A stretch of DNA of 64,000 nucleotides from the NCBI RefSeq assembly GCF_900109955.1, contig NZ_FOJB01000003.1, forward strand, positions 93,843 to 157,842, in the 5' to 3' direction. A program made the position numbers and the translations under genes. Within the stretch, counting starts at the first letter, position 1. Every line of letters begins with the position of its first letter. Below the pieces are notes generated by a model. It ran no database searches. It saw nothing but the letters and a program-made list of their open reading frames with translations, and had not been told where the DNA came from. Of the stretch, positions 19,506-29,690 are shown in pieces. Source of the stretch: Aliiroseovarius sediminilitoris (lineage in GTDB: Bacteria; Pseudomonadota; Alphaproteobacteria; Rhodobacterales; Rhodobacteraceae).

Positions 19506-20582
19506 CTACCCGTCCAGTTCCTGAAAGAACGCCTTGACCGCATCCTCCAGCCGATGCCGATCGACGTTGGAAAAGTCGCGCGCAATCCGCATTTCGATCC
19601 GCCCTTCCGACGCCGCACAGCGCACGGTGCCGCCTTTGACATCCTGCCGAAAGGTGGTCTTGGCGGCCCCCACTGGCTTTGCCGTCGCGGGCTTTTTCGG
19701 CAGCGGCGCCGGCGTCGCATGTTCGCGCAGCACCGCCAGTTCTGCATCCGGGGTCGAAACAAAGGCGGCCGCCAGTGCTGACCTGACTTTGGCAGCCAGC
19801 CCCGGTTCGGATACCAGTCGTTTCTCCAATGACAGACCCAGAGCCCGCGGGATTGCTTCGGGGAATTTCAGATGTGACCCGATGGCGTCCAGCAGCACCA
19901 TGAAATGCTTGATGTAGCTTCGCTTCTGCCGCGACAAAGACCCGAACAGGGCGGTCAGCGCCTCGTCTGAATCTTGCGCCGATGTCTCGGGATCCGCCAC
20001 ATAGCCCCGCGCAAGCTCGGCCATTTCGGCAAAGGAAATATCGCGGCGCACAAGGTTTTCATCGACCATGCGACGATAAAGCAATTCAAGCTCTTCCCCA
20101 TGCGCGATCAGCCCGGCGGGGATGCGAGCGAAAGCGTCGTCGCCGGTTTCGTCATACAGTTCCTGAAACGCGGTCAGACGGCGGAAGCCCTGGACGAGCT
20201 CATAGACCCCCTCGCCCACCTGCTCGATCCGGATCGGGTTCGACAACCCCACGTCACGGATCGAAGCCTTCAGCTCATCCAGATCCTCATCCCGTCCCGG
20301 CTTGCGGTCACGGGTAAGTTTGTCGGCTCGGATCGCGGTCAACGGGATCAGATCGGTGATCAGCCCGGCTTTTTTCAGCCGCACATGCTCGTGCGCCAGC
20401 CGATCGTTCTCGGCGCGGATGCTTGCCTCGACCGCTTTCCGCTCTTCCAGCGCAGCGGCGTTTTCCGAAATCGCGGATGCCATCGGACCGCGTCGGTGTT
20501 CGACCACAGGCTCCGCAGGCGGTGCTGCCGCCGGCGTATCGGTTTCCGGGAAGTCGATGTCAAAAACGCGACGTTTGCTCAT
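19506..20582 (-). CDS. parB: ParB/RepB-family plasmid partition protein
   Basis: A 358-residue ParB-like centromere-binding protein. The ParB N-terminal CTP-binding domain spans about residues 50-150: IPLTAIRADKLTRDRK, LKASIRDVGLSNPIRIE and the box II variant LVQGFRRLTAFQELY. A helix-turn-helix region (ISFAEMAELARGYV) follows, then an Ala/Pro-rich linker and a C-terminal dimerisation segment. Its ATG overlaps the stop of parA (ATGA), so the two are translationally coupled. It probably binds the TGTCCCC/GGGGACA palindromes in and around the operon. Confidence 0.9.
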   Translation of the reverse strand: MSKRRVFDIDFPETDTPAAAPPAEPVVEHRRGPMASAISENAAALEERKAVEASIRAENDRLAHEHVRLKKAGLITDLIPLTAIRADKLTRDRKPGRDEDLDELKASIRDVGLSNPIRIEQVGEGVYELVQGFRRLTAFQELYDETGDDAFARIPAGLIAHGEELELLYRRMVDENLVRRDISFAEMAELARGYVADPETSAQDSDEALTALFGSLSRQKRSYIKHFMVLLDAIGSHLKFPEAIPRALGLSLEKRLVSEPGLAAKVRSALAAAFVSTPDAELAVLREHATPAPLPKKPATAKPVGAAKTTFRQDVKGGTVRCAASEGRIEMRIARDFSNVDRHRLEDAVKAFFQELDG

Positions 20583-21883
20583 GCTCTATCCTCCAGCTTG
20601 TCCCAGGCGGTCAGCAGGTTGTCCCTGAACTCTTCATACGCGGTGTCAAACGACCCGCGTGCGCGCCGCCAGGTTTCCCGCGTCATATCGCGGTAATCAA
20701 TTTCATAGATCGAGCTGAGGAAACGGCCGGATTGTTCGACGGCGCGCGTCATCTCGATCGGGTGGTCTGCCAGTCTTTCCCCAAAAACCTTACCAAAAGC
20801 CGTGCGCATCGCACGGTGCAATTCATTCGACGCTTCATAGCGCGTGAGCAGGAACCGCACATCGGCAAACACCTTGGGCAGCGACATTGTCCCCGCGGGG
20901 ACAGAGTTGGTGAAGCGCGCCAGATCCTCCAGCGCCTCGGACAGCTGACCGATGAAAGATGTGGTGCTGTCATATTCCCAGTAACCGGGGCCGGACGGGA
21001 TATAGAGAACATCCGCCGCAAACACCGCGTTCATTGATTGGTAACCGATTGCGGGGGGGCAATCGAAGATGATCATGTCATAGGCATCATCCGCCAGACC
21101 ATCCAGAAAACGTGACACGGCGGCAAAGAACGACCATTCGGGGTTCACATGCCGATACTGGGCAGACGCAAATTCGACAAACGCCGCGTTGGCGCAACTG
21201 GGTATGATGTCGATCGTCGGCCAGCAGGTCGGCTTGATGAAATCCGAATTGCGCAGATCGGAAAGGCCCATATCGGTGATCGCGGCCGGCAGGCGGCGTT
21301 GGGGCAGGGCGGTGCCGCTTTCGGCCCCAGCAACCGCGCTGTTCATCCGCTGCGTTTCCTGGATCAGGTCGCGCGCCATGACGCCCCAGACGGTGTATTC
21401 CTCGGCCACATCCGTCAGACCCATCGAGTGGCTGAGCGTCGCCTGCGGGTCGAAATCAACGCAGAGCACGCGGTAGCCATCAAGGGCTGCGGCATGGGCA
21501 AAGTGCAGCGCGACAGTGGACTTGCCCGCGCCGCCCTTGAAGTTCGCGATGGCTGCCCGAATCGCGCGCTTGCCCGTCGGACGCACGGGCATCATGGATT
21601 TGCGGTTGATCCGAATGCGGCGGCGCAACTCGTTGATCTCGTCCAACGTATACCAGCGCTGCCGCCCGTCACCTTCAACCAGACCCTGGGGCAGGGAGGG
21701 GTCAGCCGCCAAACGCCCACGCAGGGTGGATTGGTTGACCTTGAAGATCAACTCCGCCACCTCCCAGGATGAAAAGCGGCGCAGCGTCTTCTCCATCTCG
21801 GGCGAATATGTCTGCTGCCTGATCCATCCCTGCATTTTCAGCGATTGCGCCTGTAGCTGCGCCAAATCTTCGTGGGTAAACAT
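20579..21883 (-). CDS. parA: ParA/RepA-family partition ATPase with N-terminal DNA-binding region
   Basis: A 434-residue ParA-type ATPase that segregates the replicon. The deviant Walker A motif is FKGGAGKSTVALHFA, Walker A' is VDFDPQATLSHSMG and Walker B is DMIIFDCPPAIG. An N-terminal domain of about 120 residues contains a MerR-like helix-turn-helix (FSSWEVAELIFKVNQSTLRGRL), typical of long plasmid ParA proteins that autoregulate their operon. The ATG at 21883 has AGGAG 6 nt upstream; a longer open frame to 21985 is not family-like. A perfect parS-like palindrome lies within the gene. Confidence 0.92.
   Translation of the reverse strand: MFTHEDLAQLQAQSLKMQGWIRQQTYSPEMEKTLRRFSSWEVAELIFKVNQSTLRGRLAADPSLPQGLVEGDGRQRWYTLDEINELRRRIRINRKSMMPVRPTGKRAIRAAIANFKGGAGKSTVALHFAHAAALDGYRVLCVDFDPQATLSHSMGLTDVAEEYTVWGVMARDLIQETQRMNSAVAGAESGTALPQRRLPAAITDMGLSDLRNSDFIKPTCWPTIDIIPSCANAAFVEFASAQYRHVNPEWSFFAAVSRFLDGLADDAYDMIIFDCPPAIGYQSMNAVFAADVLYIPSGPGYWEYDSTTSFIGQLSEALEDLARFTNSVPAGTMSLPKVFADVRFLLTRYEASNELHRAMRTAFGKVFGERLADHPIEMTRAVEQSGRFLSSIYEIDYRDMTRETWRRARGSFDTAYEEFRDNLLTAWDKLEDRA
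20888..20903. promoter_or_regulatory. Candidate parS palindrome, copy 2 (perfect, inside parA)
   Basis: TGTCCCCGCGGGGACA is a perfect 16-bp palindrome within the parA coding sequence. It has the same arms as copy 1 at 19471-19486. A weaker relative, TGTCCCGGCGGGGACG, lies inside rep at 22932-22947. Confidence 0.6.
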
Positions 21884-22366
21884 CCTGACTCCTGCTCTTA
21901 TAGGACGTAAATTATCTGTGCTTTCTGATTTACGCGGAATTTGGGAAAAATGCAAAAGGGAAATCCAAATCAACGGTGAAAGCACCGCCCCAAGGGGACA
22001 CCATTGTTTTCAAACGGTTTTCTTATTTTCTGCGCCATAGGCAGGCCAATAAAGGGACACAAGATGTTCGATTGGAATAGATTGGGGGACATATATCTCG
22101 TATTAAGGGACAGACAGCATGTCCCCCTATACCAATAAACCCTTTTTCTTTTTGATTTGAAAAGGTTTTGGGGCACATACCTGCAAGGGCTTGACAGAAT
22201 CGCAGCCAAGGACGCTAATCAGAGCAGTGTTGGCAAAAGCGTTGAGTTCAGCGTAGACTGCCTTCAAATGACCGGGCGCCAGATTCGGTATTTGATAACA
22301 CACCCCGGATATCACCGGGATCGAGGCAACCGCGAAAGCGGGCAGAACAGGCAAGCTGGGGGCAGT
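21884..22366. other. Probable replication origin region between parA and rep
   Basis: This divergent AT-rich intergenic region has no gene. It holds GGGGACA/AGGGACA heptamers at 21994-22000, 22053-22059, 22085-22091 and 22106-22112 on the + strand and an inverted TGTCCCC at 22120-22126, with a weaker GGGGCACA at 22170-22177. The copies at 22085 and 22120 form a 9-bp perfect inverted pair (GGGGGACAT/ATGTCCCCC). AT-rich tracts flank them. Repeated short motifs beside a rep gene fit iterons of a plasmid origin. The heptamer equals one arm of the parS-like palindromes. Confidence 0.6.
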
Positions 22367-23083
22367 ATGCAGCAGCTCAGGGCGACCGGTCGCAATGCGG
22401 CCGCGTTGAAATACGATCTTCTCACGGCCATGGGCGCCTACGCCCTGGCCGAAGGGAAAGGGCCGCAGCGGTTGGTGTTGCGACTGATGACCTTGGTCAC
22501 GGCGCGCTACAACTGGGTGCGCAATGAACTGACCGTCGGCCAGCGCGAGATTGCGAGACTTTGGTCCGTTGATGAACGCACGGTGAAACGCGAGATGGCA
22601 AAGCTGCGCGCGATGGGCTGGCTGGTCGTCAAGCGACAGGGCGCGCGCGGACGCGTCACCCAATATCAGATGGATATCGAGAAGATCCTGCGGACCACTC
22701 AGGGCAGTTGGGCTGCAATAGGGCCTGATTACGAACAGCGCATGACCCGAGACGAGGTCAAGGACGACAATGTTGTGCCACTGCCGGTCGGATTATCGCG
22801 CGGTGGTGCGACCGGGGCAGGAGCGGGCGAAACCCCGCCGCCGGATATGACAGACGGAACCGAATGGACGATGGTCCAGACCTTGCTGCACGGCGAGGAT
22901 CAGACCTTGTTCAACGCATGGTTCCGCGCCCTGTCCCGGCGGGGACGCGAAGGCAGCAAGCTGATCCTGCACGCACCCAGCCGGTTTCATGCCGATTATG
23001 TCGATACACATTTCCGCAATCGAATACTCTATGCCTGCCAATCCGTGGACAAATCCGTGGATGAGGTGGTGATCAGGCACTAA
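22367..23083 (+). CDS. DnaA-like plasmid replication initiator
   Basis: A 238-residue replicase of the DnaA-like type described for Roseobacter-group plasmids. The N-terminal half has a winged-helix DNA-binding region (ELTVGQREIARLWSVDERTVKREMAKLRAMGWLVV, about residues 55-95). The C-terminal 70 residues resemble DnaA domain I: WTMVQTLLHGEDQTLFNAWFRAL, then LILHAPSRFHADYVDTHFRNRI. There is no AAA+ ATPase domain, so it is not a chromosomal DnaA. The ATG at 22367 was chosen because GGGGG lies 5-9 nt upstream; an in-frame TTG at 22157 would run through the repeat region. Confidence 0.85.
   Translation: MQQLRATGRNAAALKYDLLTAMGAYALAEGKGPQRLVLRLMTLVTARYNWVRNELTVGQREIARLWSVDERTVKREMAKLRAMGWLVVKRQGARGRVTQYQMDIEKILRTTQGSWAAIGPDYEQRMTRDEVKDDNVVPLPVGLSRGGATGAGAGETPPPDMTDGTEWTMVQTLLHGEDQTLFNAWFRALSRRGREGSKLILHAPSRFHADYVDTHFRNRILYACQSVDKSVDEVVIRH
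22932..22947. promoter_or_regulatory. Degenerate parS-like palindrome inside rep
   Basis: TGTCCCGGCGGGGACG matches the 16-bp palindromes at 19471 and 20888 at 14 positions or so. It is in coding sequence, so it may be chance; it is listed because of its location in the same maintenance module. Confidence 0.3.
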
Positions 23084-23113
23084 TCCTGCACAAATGGTCA
23101 ATCTTGACCGGGT

Positions 23114-24909
<1,796 letters not shown>

Positions 24910-24943
24910 TTAGACGAAACGTCCCTGAGGCATGGGTTGGCTT

Positions 24944-25807
24944 ATGGTAAAAACACCGCTTTCAAATCTGCCCCTCGATTGGGTCCGCGCGTTCGAGGCC
25001 GCGGGACGCACCGGCAGTTTCACCGCCGCCGCAGCGGAAACGGGTCTGACGCAAGCCGCGATCAGCCAGCGGATCGGCAATCTTGAGACGCGTCTGGGTG
25101 CGACCCTGTTCATCCGCCAGCCGCGCGGCGTCATCCTGTCGGTCGAGGGCGAAGCCTGGTTGCCCTATGTCACCCATGCGTTGGGGACGCTGCGCCAAAG
25201 TTCGGAGGAGTTGTTCGGCATTCAACGGCGGCGGGTGACGGTTTGGGCCAGTGCGTCGGTCTTGCAATTGTGGATCGCGCCGCGCCTGTCCGGGCTGTCG
25301 CTTGGTGACGAGGTGGAGCTGAGCTTCAAGACGCTGGTTCTGGCGTCCGAGGATGGACCGGGCGCGTCGGGCGTGCGCATCCGATATGGCAACGGCGATT
25401 GGGACATCGCGCGGCGCGCGCGGCTGTATGACGAGGCGCTGACGCCGGTGGCCGCACCCGCACTGCTGACATCGGCAGGGCAGGGGGGGTGGCAGGGTTT
25501 GCCACGCCTTGGCTTGTCGGGGCCGCGCGGGGGTTGGCACGACTGGGCGCGCGCGACGGGGGATGCGCCGACGCCGGTGCCGTTGTTGCGGTTTGACACG
25601 TTCACCGCCGCACTGTCGGCGGCTGAGGCCGGGGCTGGTGTGCTTCTCGCCTCGTTGCCTTTGGTGCAGGGCGCGATCGAGGCAGGGCGGCTTGCGCGCC
25701 TGTCCGAGGCGGTGCTGCCATCGGAAAACTCCTATTGGATGGTGGCCGAAGATCGCGACGTGACCCGCCGCCAGTGGGAGGCGCTGACCCGTCAATTCTG
25801 CGCTTGA
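24944..25807 (+). CDS. LysR-family transcriptional regulator, probably of tmpAB
   Basis: A 287-residue LysR-type regulator. The N-terminal winged helix is LDWVRAFEAAGRTGSFTAAAAETGLTQAAISQRIGNLETRLG, close to the GcvA-like subgroup. The C-terminal periplasmic-binding-like effector domain is present in full. It is divergent from tmpA with about 97 bp between starts, so it is likely the activator of the phosphonate genes. The start may also be the ATG at 24932; GAGG at 24927-24930 is too close to that one. Confidence 0.85.
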   Translation: MVKTPLSNLPLDWVRAFEAAGRTGSFTAAAAETGLTQAAISQRIGNLETRLGATLFIRQPRGVILSVEGEAWLPYVTHALGTLRQSSEELFGIQRRRVTVWASASVLQLWIAPRLSGLSLGDEVELSFKTLVLASEDGPGASGVRIRYGNGDWDIARRARLYDEALTPVAAPALLTSAGQGGWQGLPRLGLSGPRGGWHDWARATGDAPTPVPLLRFDTFTAALSAAEAGAGVLLASLPLVQGAIEAGRLARLSEAVLPSENSYWMVAEDRDVTRRQWEALTRQFCA

Positions 25808-25820
25808 CCTTACGTAAGGT
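25807..25820. promoter_or_regulatory. 14-bp palindrome upstream of bioMNY
   Basis: ACCTTACGTAAGGT is a perfect palindrome that starts at the last base of the LysR stop codon, 90 bp before bioM. A TTGACC hexamer (25804-25809) overlaps it and could be a -35 box, the arrangement of MerR-family operators. It does not resemble the TTATCTATAA-type BioR box. Confidence 0.4.
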
Positions 25821-25909
25821 AAAAGCGCGAGAAACACATTTTCTTGCGGCATTCCGTTGCATCCCCCGTTAAAAGGCGCGTGATAGGTGACGAAAGGGAC
25901 GGAGTTCGG

Positions 25910-26635
25910 GTGAAAGACACGGGCGTTACGACACAGATTCGCTTTGACGCTGTCGATCATGTGATCGACGGACGAACGATTCTGTCTGACGTCTCGGTCA
26001 ATCTGAGCGCGCGGCGGATCGGGGTGATCGGCCGCAACGGATCGGGCAAGACGACGTTCGCACGGATCCTGGCCGGCCTGATTGCGCCGAGCGCGGGCAA
26101 GGTGACAATCGACGGGATCGACCCGGCGAACGATCGGCGCGCGGCGCTGTCGCTGGTGGGCATCCTGTTTCAGAACCCCGATCACCAGATCATCTTTCCG
26201 ACCGTGATCGAGGAGGTCGCCTTTGGCCTGCGCCAACAGGGCGTGGATGACCCTGATGCCCGCGCCGCGGCTGTCTTGACGCAATTCGGCAAGGCCCATT
26301 GGCGCGAGGCCCATGTGCACAGCCTGTCGCAGGGGCAAAAGCAGCTTGTCTGCCTGATGTCGATCCTTGCGATGACGCCACGCATCCTTATCCTGGACGA
26401 ACCCTTCGCAGGGTTGGACATTCCGACCCGGATGCAGCTGGCCCGGTATCTGAACCATTACGACGGCACGCTGGTTCACGTCTCGCACGATCCGCGCGAT
26501 CTGGCGGGATATGACCATCTGCTCTGGTTGGAACGTGGCGTGCTGCAAGGGCAGGGGGGTGATGTGCTGGACGATTTCACCAAGGACATGACGCGGCAAG
26601 GAGAGAGCGATGATATCTCTGACCTCGCCCGTTAG
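25910..26635 (+). CDS. bioM: Biotin transporter ATPase BioM
   Basis: A 241-residue ECF-type ABC ATPase. Walker A is GRNGSGKTT, the Q-loop region is ILFQNPDHQIIFPTVIEEVAFG (typical of energy-coupling-factor ATPases), the signature is SLSQGQKQLV and Walker B is ILILDEPFAGLD. The GTG at 25910 has GGGACGGAG just upstream and gives a normal N-terminus; an in-frame TTG at 25844 would add 22 residues and run through the palindrome region. It overlaps bioN by 26 bp. Confidence 0.88.
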   Translation: MKDTGVTTQIRFDAVDHVIDGRTILSDVSVNLSARRIGVIGRNGSGKTTFARILAGLIAPSAGKVTIDGIDPANDRRAALSLVGILFQNPDHQIIFPTVIEEVAFGLRQQGVDDPDARAAAVLTQFGKAHWREAHVHSLSQGQKQLVCLMSILAMTPRILILDEPFAGLDIPTRMQLARYLNHYDGTLVHVSHDPRDLAGYDHLLWLERGVLQGQGGDVLDDFTKDMTRQGESDDISDLAR

Positions 26636-27221
26636 AACCCGCGCCCATGGCTGGCCCGCCGGGGTTAAGCTGGCGGCGCTGTGTGTGGCGACGGTGCTGT
26701 TGTTCAAAGCGCAAAGCCTGTGGGTTCATGGCGCGGCCTTTGCCGGGATGCTGGTGCTTTATCGCCTGCCCGGCCGGGTGTTTTTCCGGGCGGGGCTGCG
26801 GGCGCTGCGCGTGCTGTGGCCTTTCGTTGTGATGCTAGTGATCTATCACCTTGTGACGCGCACGCCCTATACGGGTGCGGTGATTGTCTTGCGGATGGTC
26901 ACGGCGGTCGGTTTGGCGACGCTGGTCACGATGACCACGCAATTGTCCGACCTGATTGCCGTGGTGCGCTGGCTGGTGACGCCGCTGCGCACCATGGGGC
27001 TGAAAACCACCTATCTAGAGACTGCTATTGCGCTGGTCATCCGCTTCACCCCCGTTTTGCTGACCAAGGGCACCAAGCTGATCGACGCGTGGCGCGCCCG
27101 ATCGCCGCGCCGCCCCGGTTGGCGGATCATCTTGCCGTTTACGGTCCTTGCGTTGGATGACGCGGACCACATCGCCGAGGCGCTGCGCGCGCGTGGCGGA
27201 TTTGATGCTATGGAGAAGTAA
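26610..27221 (+). CDS. bioN: Biotin ECF transporter transmembrane protein BioN
   Basis: A 203-residue T-component of an energy-coupling-factor importer, with four or five membrane helices and two coupling motifs near the C-terminus (AWRARSPRR and ALRARGGF). It couples ATP hydrolysis by BioM to the substrate-binding BioY. AAGGAGAG lies 5 nt before the ATG, which overlaps the end of bioM. Confidence 0.88.
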   Translation: MISLTSPVRTRAHGWPAGVKLAALCVATVLLFKAQSLWVHGAAFAGMLVLYRLPGRVFFRAGLRALRVLWPFVVMLVIYHLVTRTPYTGAVIVLRMVTAVGLATLVTMTTQLSDLIAVVRWLVTPLRTMGLKTTYLETAIALVIRFTPVLLTKGTKLIDAWRARSPRRPGWRIILPFTVLALDDADHIAEALRARGGFDAMEK

Positions 27222-27224
27222 CGC

Positions 27225-27770
27225 ATGGAAAAGAATGTCACCCTGATTGCCCTGTTTGCCGCCCTGATTGCGGCGCTGGGTCTGATCCCGCAAATCGCGC
27301 TGCCTTTCGGCGTGCCGATCACCGCCCAAAGCCTTGGCATCATGCTGTGCGGCACGGTGCTGGGCGCGAAACGCGGCGCGCTGGCGGTGCTGTTGTTCCT
27401 GCTTCTGGTGGCGCTGGGTTTGCCACTGCTGGCTGGTGGCCGTGGTGGTCTGGGTGTGTTCACCAGCCCAACGGCCGGGTTCCTTGTGGGCTTCCCGATT
27501 GCGGCTTTCGTCACCGGTCTGATCACCGAGACATGGCGCAAGGGGCCGCTGGCGGTCAGCGCGGGGGTCGCTTCGGTGATTGGCGGGATTGTGGTGCTCT
27601 ACCTCTTCGGGATATCGGGCTTTGCGCTGGTCACGGGTAAAACCATGGGTGAAGCAACCGTGGTCATGGCGGCCTTCATCCCCGGCGACATCCTGAAAGC
27701 CGTAATTGCCGGGATGCTGACCGCAGCCCTGGCCAAGGCGCGCCCGGCCAGCGTCTTGTCGCGTGTCTGA
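27225..27770 (+). CDS. bioY: Biotin-binding S component BioY
   Basis: A 181-residue BioY family membrane protein with six predicted helices. The conserved GRGGLGVFTSPTAGFLVGFPIAAF block and the LPFGVPITAQSLGIMLCG region are characteristic. It captures biotin with high affinity. It follows bioN after 3 bp, completing the bioMNY operon; the next gene is convergent, with 9 bp between stops. Confidence 0.92.
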   Translation: MEKNVTLIALFAALIAALGLIPQIALPFGVPITAQSLGIMLCGTVLGAKRGALAVLLFLLLVALGLPLLAGGRGGLGVFTSPTAGFLVGFPIAAFVTGLITETWRKGPLAVSAGVASVIGGIVVLYLFGISGFALVTGKTMGEATVVMAAFIPGDILKAVIAGMLTAALAKARPASVLSRV

Positions 27771-27779
27771 ACCGGGGGA

Positions 27780-28526
27780 CTAGCCTTTATCAAACAGACG
27801 ACCCAGCCCAGGGCGTGGGTCGTCGATCCCGGCCAGCCGGAGCATGTGCCACGCCAGCGCGGGATTGCTGGCGAGCACGGGTTTGCCGGTCACATCTTCG
27901 ATCGTCGGGATCACGTCCAGACATCTGAGCGCCGTGCAGGACATCACGATCGCGTCGCAGGGCGCGGCGTCGGCCACTTGACGGGCCGCCGCGATGATGG
28001 ATGCGGGCGCGATCCGCGACACGATCTGGTCATTGCTTTCCTCAAACGACCCGAAACTGGCGATCTGAAACCCGGCCTCGGTCAACCGGTCACGCATGGT
28101 TTGGGAAACCTCGGCGATATAGGGCGACATAAATCCCAGCCGCGTGACACCCAGATGGCGGCCGCCTGCGATGATCGCAGTCAGCGGGTCGGTGACGGCA
28201 GCACCGGGGCAGACCGACCGGATTGCGGCGGCGACCTTGTCCGGTCCGATGACCGAGGTGGCCGAGGTGCAGGCATAGCCGATGGCGTCAAAGCTCAGCG
28301 CCGGGGGCAGAAGCCGCGCGGCGGCGGGAAGGTCCGCCAACATTTGCGGCAGAGTGTCGGGGCGAATTTCCGGGCCCATCGGGATGCGCGTGTGGTAAAG
28401 TGCGACGCCGGGCACATCCATGATCCGCCGAAACTCGTTTTCCAGCGTTTCGTCGTTTTCCAGCACGATCACGCCCAGATTGGCGCGGGTGCCGATGCCC
28501 TGGTCGGTATCGAAGGAAAGTTTCAT
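27780..28526 (-). CDS. Maleate isomerase/Asp-Glu racemase superfamily protein
   Basis: A 248-residue protein of the aspartate/glutamate racemase superfamily, closest in pattern to maleate isomerases and arylmalonate decarboxylase-like proteins. Two conserved cysteines are visible, in GYACTSATSVIG (about residue 85) and in VMSCTALRCLDVIP (about residue 200). The ATG follows directly on the stop of the M24 gene (TAG-ATG). A similar pairing with an M24 hydrolase occurs in ectoine-utilisation loci (eutA/eutD); the substrate here is unknown. Confidence 0.75.
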   Translation of the reverse strand: MKLSFDTDQGIGTRANLGVIVLENDETLENEFRRIMDVPGVALYHTRIPMGPEIRPDTLPQMLADLPAAARLLPPALSFDAIGYACTSATSVIGPDKVAAAIRSVCPGAAVTDPLTAIIAGGRHLGVTRLGFMSPYIAEVSQTMRDRLTEAGFQIASFGSFEESNDQIVSRIAPASIIAAARQVADAAPCDAIVMSCTALRCLDVIPTIEDVTGKPVLASNPALAWHMLRLAGIDDPRPGLGRLFDKG

Positions 28527-29690
28527 CTAGATCACCTGAAGGTCATGCGGCGCGCGGGTGGTCAGAAGCTCAGCCCCTTCGGCCCGCACGACGATGTTTT
28601 CTTCATGCACCATGATCCGCCCGTCGCCATAGCCAAGTGACGGCTCGAGCGTCAGAACCATGTTTTCTTGCAGCACAGTTTCGTCAAACGCGGCGTGGGA
28701 CGGCCATTCGGTCAACTGCATCCCCAACCCGTGGCCCAATCGGCCCACATCGCCGCCCTGGTCGTCCATCTCGGCGATCACCGATTGCATCGCGTGGAAC
28801 AGATCGCGGCAGGTGTTGCCGGGGCGAGCGGTGTCGATCCCGGCTTGGGTCGCGCGCCACAGCACGTCATAGGCGCGGCGGGAAGAGTCATCGGGCTGAC
28901 CCACCGCCCAATTGCGGTCGAAATCGCAGAAATACCCGTCCCAGGTGGCACCGGTGTCCAGCATCACGATATCGCCATTCGCGAGCGGGCGCGAAGAGGG
29001 GGGTGAGATCACATCGTGATAGCCGCCCTGATCTGCGCCCCCGACCAGATAGGGCACATCGTCGGCCCCTTGCGCCAACGCCTCGCGTCGGAAGGCGCGA
29101 AACAGCGCGTCCAGCGGCAGGCCCTGATGCGCGATGTCCGGAACCTTGGCGAACGTGCGTGACCCGATGGCGCAGATATGGGCGATCTTTTCGATCTCGC
29201 GCCCGGATTTCACCATGCGCAGGCTGCGGATAATCCCGGTCGCGTCGTTGATGCGCAGTCCCGGCAGACCCGCCATCAGCCGTTCATAGTCTCCAAGGGG
29301 CATGCGCAGCATCGTCTCGTGCCCCTTCAGCACACCGATTACCGCCCCTTCGCGGGCCATGGGGCTGAGCAGATCGGTCAACAGGCTGATCCCGTCATCG
29401 TCGGGCGCGGGGGCGGACCAAGTGCGAATGTCGTCAAGCCACGTTGTGCGCATCAGCGCCGCGCCGATTTCGGGGATGATCGCGATGGGCGTGCCGGTGG
29501 CGGGCACGAACAGGAACCACGGACGGGTGGGGCTTTGCCAGAACAGCGTGTGAAAGCCCGAGAAATATCGCACCTCTGGTTCCGTCATCAATAGAAGCCC
29601 AGCCAAACCCGCGTCAGCCATCCGGGCCTGCGCGCGGGCGGTGCGGGCCGCAAATTCTTGCTTTGGAAACCCTCGGGCTGGGTCGGGCAT
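28527..29690 (-). CDS. M24-family metallohydrolase (creatinase/Xaa-Pro aminopeptidase-like)
   Basis: A 387-residue protein with a creatinase N-terminal domain and a C-terminal pita-bread domain. The dinuclear metal ligands are visible: D in MLDTGATWDGY, D in YFCDFDRNW, H in GHGLGMQLTEWPSH, E in TLEPSL and E in HEENIVV. Relatives include Xaa-Pro dipeptidases, creatinase and ectoine hydrolase. The ATG at 29690 has AGGA upstream; a longer open frame to 29945 has no family similarity. It is co-transcribed with the downstream racemase-family gene. Confidence 0.8.
   Translation of the reverse strand: MPDPARGFPKQEFAARTARAQARMADAGLAGLLLMTEPEVRYFSGFHTLFWQSPTRPWFLFVPATGTPIAIIPEIGAALMRTTWLDDIRTWSAPAPDDDGISLLTDLLSPMAREGAVIGVLKGHETMLRMPLGDYERLMAGLPGLRINDATGIIRSLRMVKSGREIEKIAHICAIGSRTFAKVPDIAHQGLPLDALFRAFRREALAQGADDVPYLVGGADQGGYHDVISPPSSRPLANGDIVMLDTGATWDGYFCDFDRNWAVGQPDDSSRRAYDVLWRATQAGIDTARPGNTCRDLFHAMQSVIAEMDDQGGDVGRLGHGLGMQLTEWPSHAAFDETVLQENMVLTLEPSLGYGDGRIMVHEENIVVRAEGAELLTTRAPHDLQVI

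Noticed and set aside
18904..19524. 206-codon open frame on the + strand
   Set aside because: It starts inside the IS remnant and crosses the repeat region; it has no ribosome site or family similarity.
24962..26707. 581-codon open frame on the - strand
   Set aside because: It covers the LysR gene and bioM in reverse and shows only low-complexity Arg/Gln-rich sequence.
27797..27824. Inverted repeat GACGACCCA/TGGGTCGTC as a terminator for bioY
   Set aside because: It lies inside the coding end of the convergent racemase-family gene and is not followed by a T tract on either strand.
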